From NCBI GenBank assembly GCA_934555865.1, contig CAKTFI010000051.1:1-7333 (forward strand): DNA of 7,333 bases, written 5' to 3'. Positions 4,839 to 7,333 of this stretch are shown here, piece by piece. The notes below the pieces were generated by a model that saw nothing but the letters and a program-made list of their open reading frames with translations, was not told the origin of the DNA and did not search any database. Every line of letters begins with the position of its first letter. Position 1 is the first letter of the stretch. This DNA is from an uncultured Christensenellaceae bacterium. Its GTDB lineage: Bacteria; Bacillota; Clostridia; Christensenellales; Christensenellaceae. The position numbers and the translations under genes are program-made.

Positions 4839-6569
4839 ATGAATATGGATGGAATCACCTTAGCCGTCATCGTCCGCGAGCTCACAAGCCTGGCCGACGC
4901 CAAGATCGAACGCATTTACCAGCCGCTGCGCGACGAAGTGACGATATATCTGCATACCCGCGCAGGCAAAAAGCGGCTGACGCTGTCGGCCTCCGCCGCA
5001 GATTGCCGCATTCACCTCACCGAACAGACCCGGCAAAACCCGGAAAAGGCGCCGAATTTCTGCATGGTGCTGCGCAAATACCTGACCGCCGGGCGCATCG
5101 CGTCCATCGAGCAGGCCGGGCTGGATCGCATCGTGCGCATCGGCATCGATTCCAAGGACGAGATGGGCGTGCTGCAGCGCTACACCCTGATTTTAGAGCT
5201 CATGGGCAAATACAGCAACCTCATCCTCTGCGGCACAGACGGACGCATCCTGGACAGCGTGCGGCATGTCTCGCTCGATGTGAGCAGCAAGCGGCAGGTG
5301 CTGCCGGGGCTCACCTATGCCCTGCCCCCTTCGGAAAAGAAGGACCCGCGCGTCACCCCGGCGGAGGAACTCGCGAATCTCCTCTCCGAAAGGGAGCTGC
5401 CGGGCAGCCTTCCGCAGTGCGTGGAAGGCGTCTCGCCGCAGACGGCGGCGCAGCTCGTGGGCGAATTCTGGCCGGCGGGTGCGCCCAAGGTGCTGCCCGC
5501 GGCGGAGGCGCTGCCCTTTGCCCGGCATATCGCGGCGCGCATCGGCGAGATGCTTGCCCACCCGCAGCCCTGCCTGCAGACGGACGACGCCGGCAACCCC
5601 GTCTTCTTTTCCGCCGTCCCCTACGCGGCCTACGCCGAACAGGGGCGGCAGTATTTCGCGACGGCCAACGAGCTTGTCGACCACTTCTATGCGATCCGCA
5701 CCTATCGCCGGCAGTTTCAGGCGATGCAGGACGCGCTCTACCGCGTGCTGCGCAAGCAGATCCGCCGCCTGGAAAAGAATGTGCGCATCCATCAGGAGAC
5801 CATGCTCGGCAAGGAAAAGGCCGACAAATTCCTGCTGTACGGCGAGCTGACCTCGGCCAATCTGTATCAGCTAAAGCGCGGCGCGTCCGTAGCCGAGGTG
5901 CTCAATTACTATACCGGCGAGACGGTCAAAATCCCGCTCGACCCCGCCATCTCCCCCGCGCAGAACGCCACCAAGTTCTTTAAGAAGGCGTCCAAGATGA
6001 AGCACGGCGCAGCGCTGGCGCAGGAGCACTATGAAAAGGACTTTGCCGAGCTCTCCTATCTGCGCGCGCTGGAATTTGACGCCGCTTCGGCGGCAGACCT
6101 CGAGGACCTCTCCGAGGTGCGCAGCGAGCTCATCCGCTTTGGCTACATGAGCCTGGCCCCACGGGAAAAGCTGCGCCGCAGCGACCCGCTCGAGCGCCCG
6201 CGCAAATTCCTGACCACGCACGGCTATACGGTGCTCGCCGGGCGCAACAGCCGCCAAAACGACGCGCTCACGATGCGCATCGCCAAGGAGGAGGACTACT
6301 GGTTCCACGCCAAGAACATCCCGGGCTCGCATGTCATCCTGTTCACGCGCGGCACGCAGCCGCCCGAGGAGGATATGCTCGAGGCGGCCATCCTCGCCGC
6401 TTCGCTCTGCCGCGCCAAGCAGAGCGGCAAGCTCGCGGTGGACTATGTGCTGCGCAAGCACCTCTGGAAGGCCAACGGCGCCAAGCCGGGCATGGTGCTC
6501 TATGACAGCTACCGCACGGCCATGGTGGAGCCCGACCCGGCGCTTGTAAACAAATTGGAACAGGCGTGA
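4839..6569 (+). CDS. rqcH: RqcH, ribosome quality control NFACT-family protein (Rqc2/NEMF homolog; formerly FbpA-like)
   Basis: RqcH binds 50S subunits carrying stalled nascent chains and recruits tRNA-Ala to add C-terminal alanine tails that mark the peptide for degradation. The 576-residue length is close to Bacillus RqcH. The NFACT-N domain occupies about residues 1-170, opening [16 protein letters not shown] and including [13 protein letters not shown] (70-82) and LDRIVRI (95-101). D96-R97 there match the conserved Asp-Arg pair needed for tRNA binding in characterised homologs. [15 protein letters not shown] (196-210) looks like the helix-hairpin-helix segment. A charged helical, probably coiled-coil middle part spans about 285-340 and 380-410. 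The NFACT-R domain (about 450-560) contains [15 protein letters not shown] and [17 protein letters not shown] (486-502). AGGAGG lies 10 nt before the ATG; a second ATG two codons on is possible but less natural. It is divergent from rph and followed by uvrB without a clear terminator. The older fibronectin-binding annotation should not be used. Confidence 0.95.
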   Translation: MNMDGITLAVIVRELTSLADAKIERIYQPLRDEVTIYLHTRAGKKRLTLSASAADCRIHLTEQTRQNPEKAPNFCMVLRKYLTAGRIASIEQAGLDRIVRIGIDSKDEMGVLQRYTLILELMGKYSNLILCGTDGRILDSVRHVSLDVSSKRQVLPGLTYALPPSEKKDPRVTPAEELANLLSERELPGSLPQCVEGVSPQTAAQLVGEFWPAGAPKVLPAAEALPFARHIAARIGEMLAHPQPCLQTDDAGNPVFFSAVPYAAYAEQGRQYFATANELVDHFYAIRTYRRQFQAMQDALYRVLRKQIRRLEKNVRIHQETMLGKEKADKFLLYGELTSANLYQLKRGASVAEVLNYYTGETVKIPLDPAISPAQNATKFFKKASKMKHGAALAQEHYEKDFAELSYLRALEFDAASAADLEDLSEVRSELIRFGYMSLAPREKLRRSDPLERPRKFLTTHGYTVLAGRNSRQNDALTMRIAKEEDYWFHAKNIPGSHVILFTRGTQPPEEDMLEAAILAASLCRAKQSGKLAVDYVLRKHLWKANGAKPGMVLYDSYRTAMVEPDPALVNKLEQA

Positions 6570-6583
6570 TTTTTGCAAAAATC
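6568..6583. repeat. 16-bp perfect palindrome at the rqcH/uvrB junction
   Basis: GATTTTTGCAAAAATC is exactly its own reverse complement. It overlaps the rqcH stop codon (TGA, 6567-6569) and covers the region where the uvrB -35 would lie. With no unpaired loop and an A/T-rich stem it is a poor RNA hairpin, so it reads more like a DNA site for a dimeric protein. It does not match the LexA or HrcA boxes I know. Confidence 0.5.
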
Positions 6584-6603
6584 CGGTCGAAGTATGCTAT
6601 ACT
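6573..6603 (+). promoter_or_regulatory. Predicted uvrB promoter (extended -10)
   Basis: The -10 is TATACT (6598-6603) with TGC at 6595-6597, so it is an extended -10. No good -35 is seen at 17 nt. The closest is TTGCAA (6573-6578, 4 of 6) with a long 19-nt spacer, and it lies inside the palindrome at 6568-6583. The -10 is itself inside a small inverted repeat, AGTAT-GCT-ATACT (6591-6603). Transcription would start near 6610, just before the ribosome binding site AAGGAG (6617-6622). Confidence 0.5.
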
Positions 6604-6630
6604 ATAGGAATCTGGAAAGGAGAGTTTCGG

Positions 6631-7333
6631 ATGAGCCGCTTTATTTTGGAATCCAAATTCAAGCCGTCCGGCGACCAGCCCGCCGCCATTGAGGCGCTGG
6701 CCAAAGGCGTTTTGGAAAATCAGAAGCATCAGGTGCTGCTCGGCGTCACGGGGTCGGGCAAGACCTTTACGATGGCCAACATCATCGAAAAGACGCAGCG
6801 CCCCACGCTCATTTTGGCGCACAACAAGACGCTCGCCGCGCAGCTTTGCAGCGAATTTAAGGAATTCTTCCCGCACAACGCGGTGGAATTCTTCGTCTCC
6901 TATTACGACTATTACCAACCGGAAGCGTATATTGAAAAGCGGGATCTGTACATCGAAAAGGATTCCAGCATGAACGAGGAGATCGACCGCATGCGGCACA
7001 GCGCCACCTCGGCGCTGCTCGAGCGGCGCGATGTCATCGTCGTGGCCAGCGTCTCCTGCATCTATGGCATCGGCGCACCCGAGGATTACAAAAACGCCAC
7101 TGTGTCTCTGCGCCGCGGACAGGTCCTCGACCGGGACGCATTGATGGACAACCTTGTCGCCATCAATTTCAAGCGCAACGACATCGAATTCAACCGCGGC
7201 ACCTTCCGCGTGCGCGGCGATGTAGTGGAGATCTTCCCCATGAGCGGCCTGTCCAAGGCGATCCGCGTGGAGTTCTTCGGCGACGAGATCGACCGGATTC
7301 TCGAGGTGGACGCCCTCACGGGCAAGCCCATCC
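6631..7333 (+). CDS. uvrB: Excinuclease ABC subunit UvrB, N-terminal part (cut by window edge)
   Basis: UvrB is the damage-verifying helicase-like subunit of nucleotide excision repair; it is loaded by UvrA and then recruits UvrC. The 234 visible codons open [20 protein letters not shown], followed by the Walker A motif GVTGSGKT (residues 38-45). Next come [12 protein letters not shown] (61-72) and the beta-hairpin region [20 protein letters not shown] (91-110), whose tyrosines insert at the lesion. [15 protein letters not shown] (112-126) and [12 protein letters not shown] (137-148) continue the family pattern, and the last visible residues fit the domain that contacts UvrA. The family is about 660 residues, so roughly two thirds lies beyond the right edge. 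The start is supported by AAGGAG 8 nt upstream. It follows rqcH on the same strand after 61 nt and may receive readthrough from it. The order uvrB-uvrA is frequent in Firmicutes, so uvrA may follow. Confidence 0.96.
   Translation, partial: MSRFILESKFKPSGDQPAAIEALAKGVLENQKHQVLLGVTGSGKTFTMANIIEKTQRPTLILAHNKTLAAQLCSEFKEFFPHNAVEFFVSYYDYYQPEAYIEKRDLYIEKDSSMNEEIDRMRHSATSALLERRDVIVVASVSCIYGIGAPEDYKNATVSLRRGQVLDRDALMDNLVAINFKRNDIEFNRGTFRVRGDVVEIFPMSGLSKAIRVEFFGDEIDRILEVDALTGKPI

Noticed and set aside
4808..5983. 391-codon frame overlapping rqcH in another plus-strand frame, and antisense frames at 5193-5792 and 5871-6578
   Set aside because: rqcH in its own frame shows the full NFACT domain order. 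The others are Arg/Ala/Pro-rich shadows without a suitable ribosome binding site.
6570..6630. Intrinsic terminator between rqcH and uvrB
   Set aside because: The only inverted repeat there, the 16-bp palindrome, is A/T-rich, has no loop and lacks a GC stem followed by a T-run. Readthrough into uvrB remains possible.
1..7333. Mobile elements, CRISPR arrays, tRNA/rRNA genes, toxin-antitoxin or defence genes
   Set aside because: No transposase or integrase motifs, no direct-repeat arrays, no tRNA cloverleaf and no effector-type genes were recognised. Coding content is continuous housekeeping genes.

Overview
The window is a stretch of housekeeping chromosome from a GC-rich, low-copy-repeat Firmicute. 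The best guess is a Clostridia lineage such as Oscillospirales or Christensenellales. The evidence is strong GGAGG-type ribosome binding sites, sigma-A-like promoters often carrying an extended TGn -10, an RqcH-family protein, and the gene order rph-rdgB-yfcE, which I recall from Bacillus (rph-ysnA-ysnB). No sequence search was possible, so the taxonomic call is inference. High GC at third codon positions produces many long antisense and out-of-frame open frames, and these were discarded.

Layout: (1) At the left edge, on the minus strand, is the N-terminal third of an NADP-type isocitrate dehydrogenase (icd), cut by the window border. (2) A roughly 210-bp divergent intergenic region holds a good promoter for icd and one for the next gene. 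(3) On the plus strand at 528-1745 is a secreted lipoprotein with a parvulin-type peptidyl-prolyl isomerase domain (PrsA-like foldase). (4) A convergent region follows with three hairpins, the last being a strong, probably bidirectional terminator. (5) On the minus strand a tightly packed four-gene operon runs from 4682 down to 1873: rph (RNase PH), rdgB (house-cleaning XTP/dITP diphosphatase), a YfcE/YsnB-type metallophosphoesterase, and birA (biotin ligase/repressor). rph and rdgB are one base apart, rdgB and the phosphoesterase overlap by 4 nt (GTGA), and birA starts 32 nt later. (6) A compact divergent promoter region (4683-4838) serves rph leftward and rqcH rightward, with a GC-rich hairpin touching the rqcH Shine-Dalgarno. 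(7) rqcH (4839-6569) encodes the ribosome-quality-control NFACT protein. (8) uvrB starts at 6631 and runs off the right edge.

The themes are RNA 3'-end processing, nucleotide-pool sanitation, nascent-chain quality control, extracytoplasmic protein folding, biotin metabolism and excision repair. I see no mobile element, CRISPR array, tRNA/rRNA gene, phage gene or defence island, and no evidence of an undescribed multi-gene system. The points worth a second look are regulatory: a 16-bp perfect palindrome at the rqcH/uvrB junction, the hairpin abutting the rqcH ribosome binding site, the back-to-back rph/rqcH promoters, and the placement of birA at the end of the rph operon. Several genes have start sites that a naive longest-ORF call would get wrong (rdgB, rph), and both edge genes (icd, uvrB) are easily missed because they have no stop inside the window.
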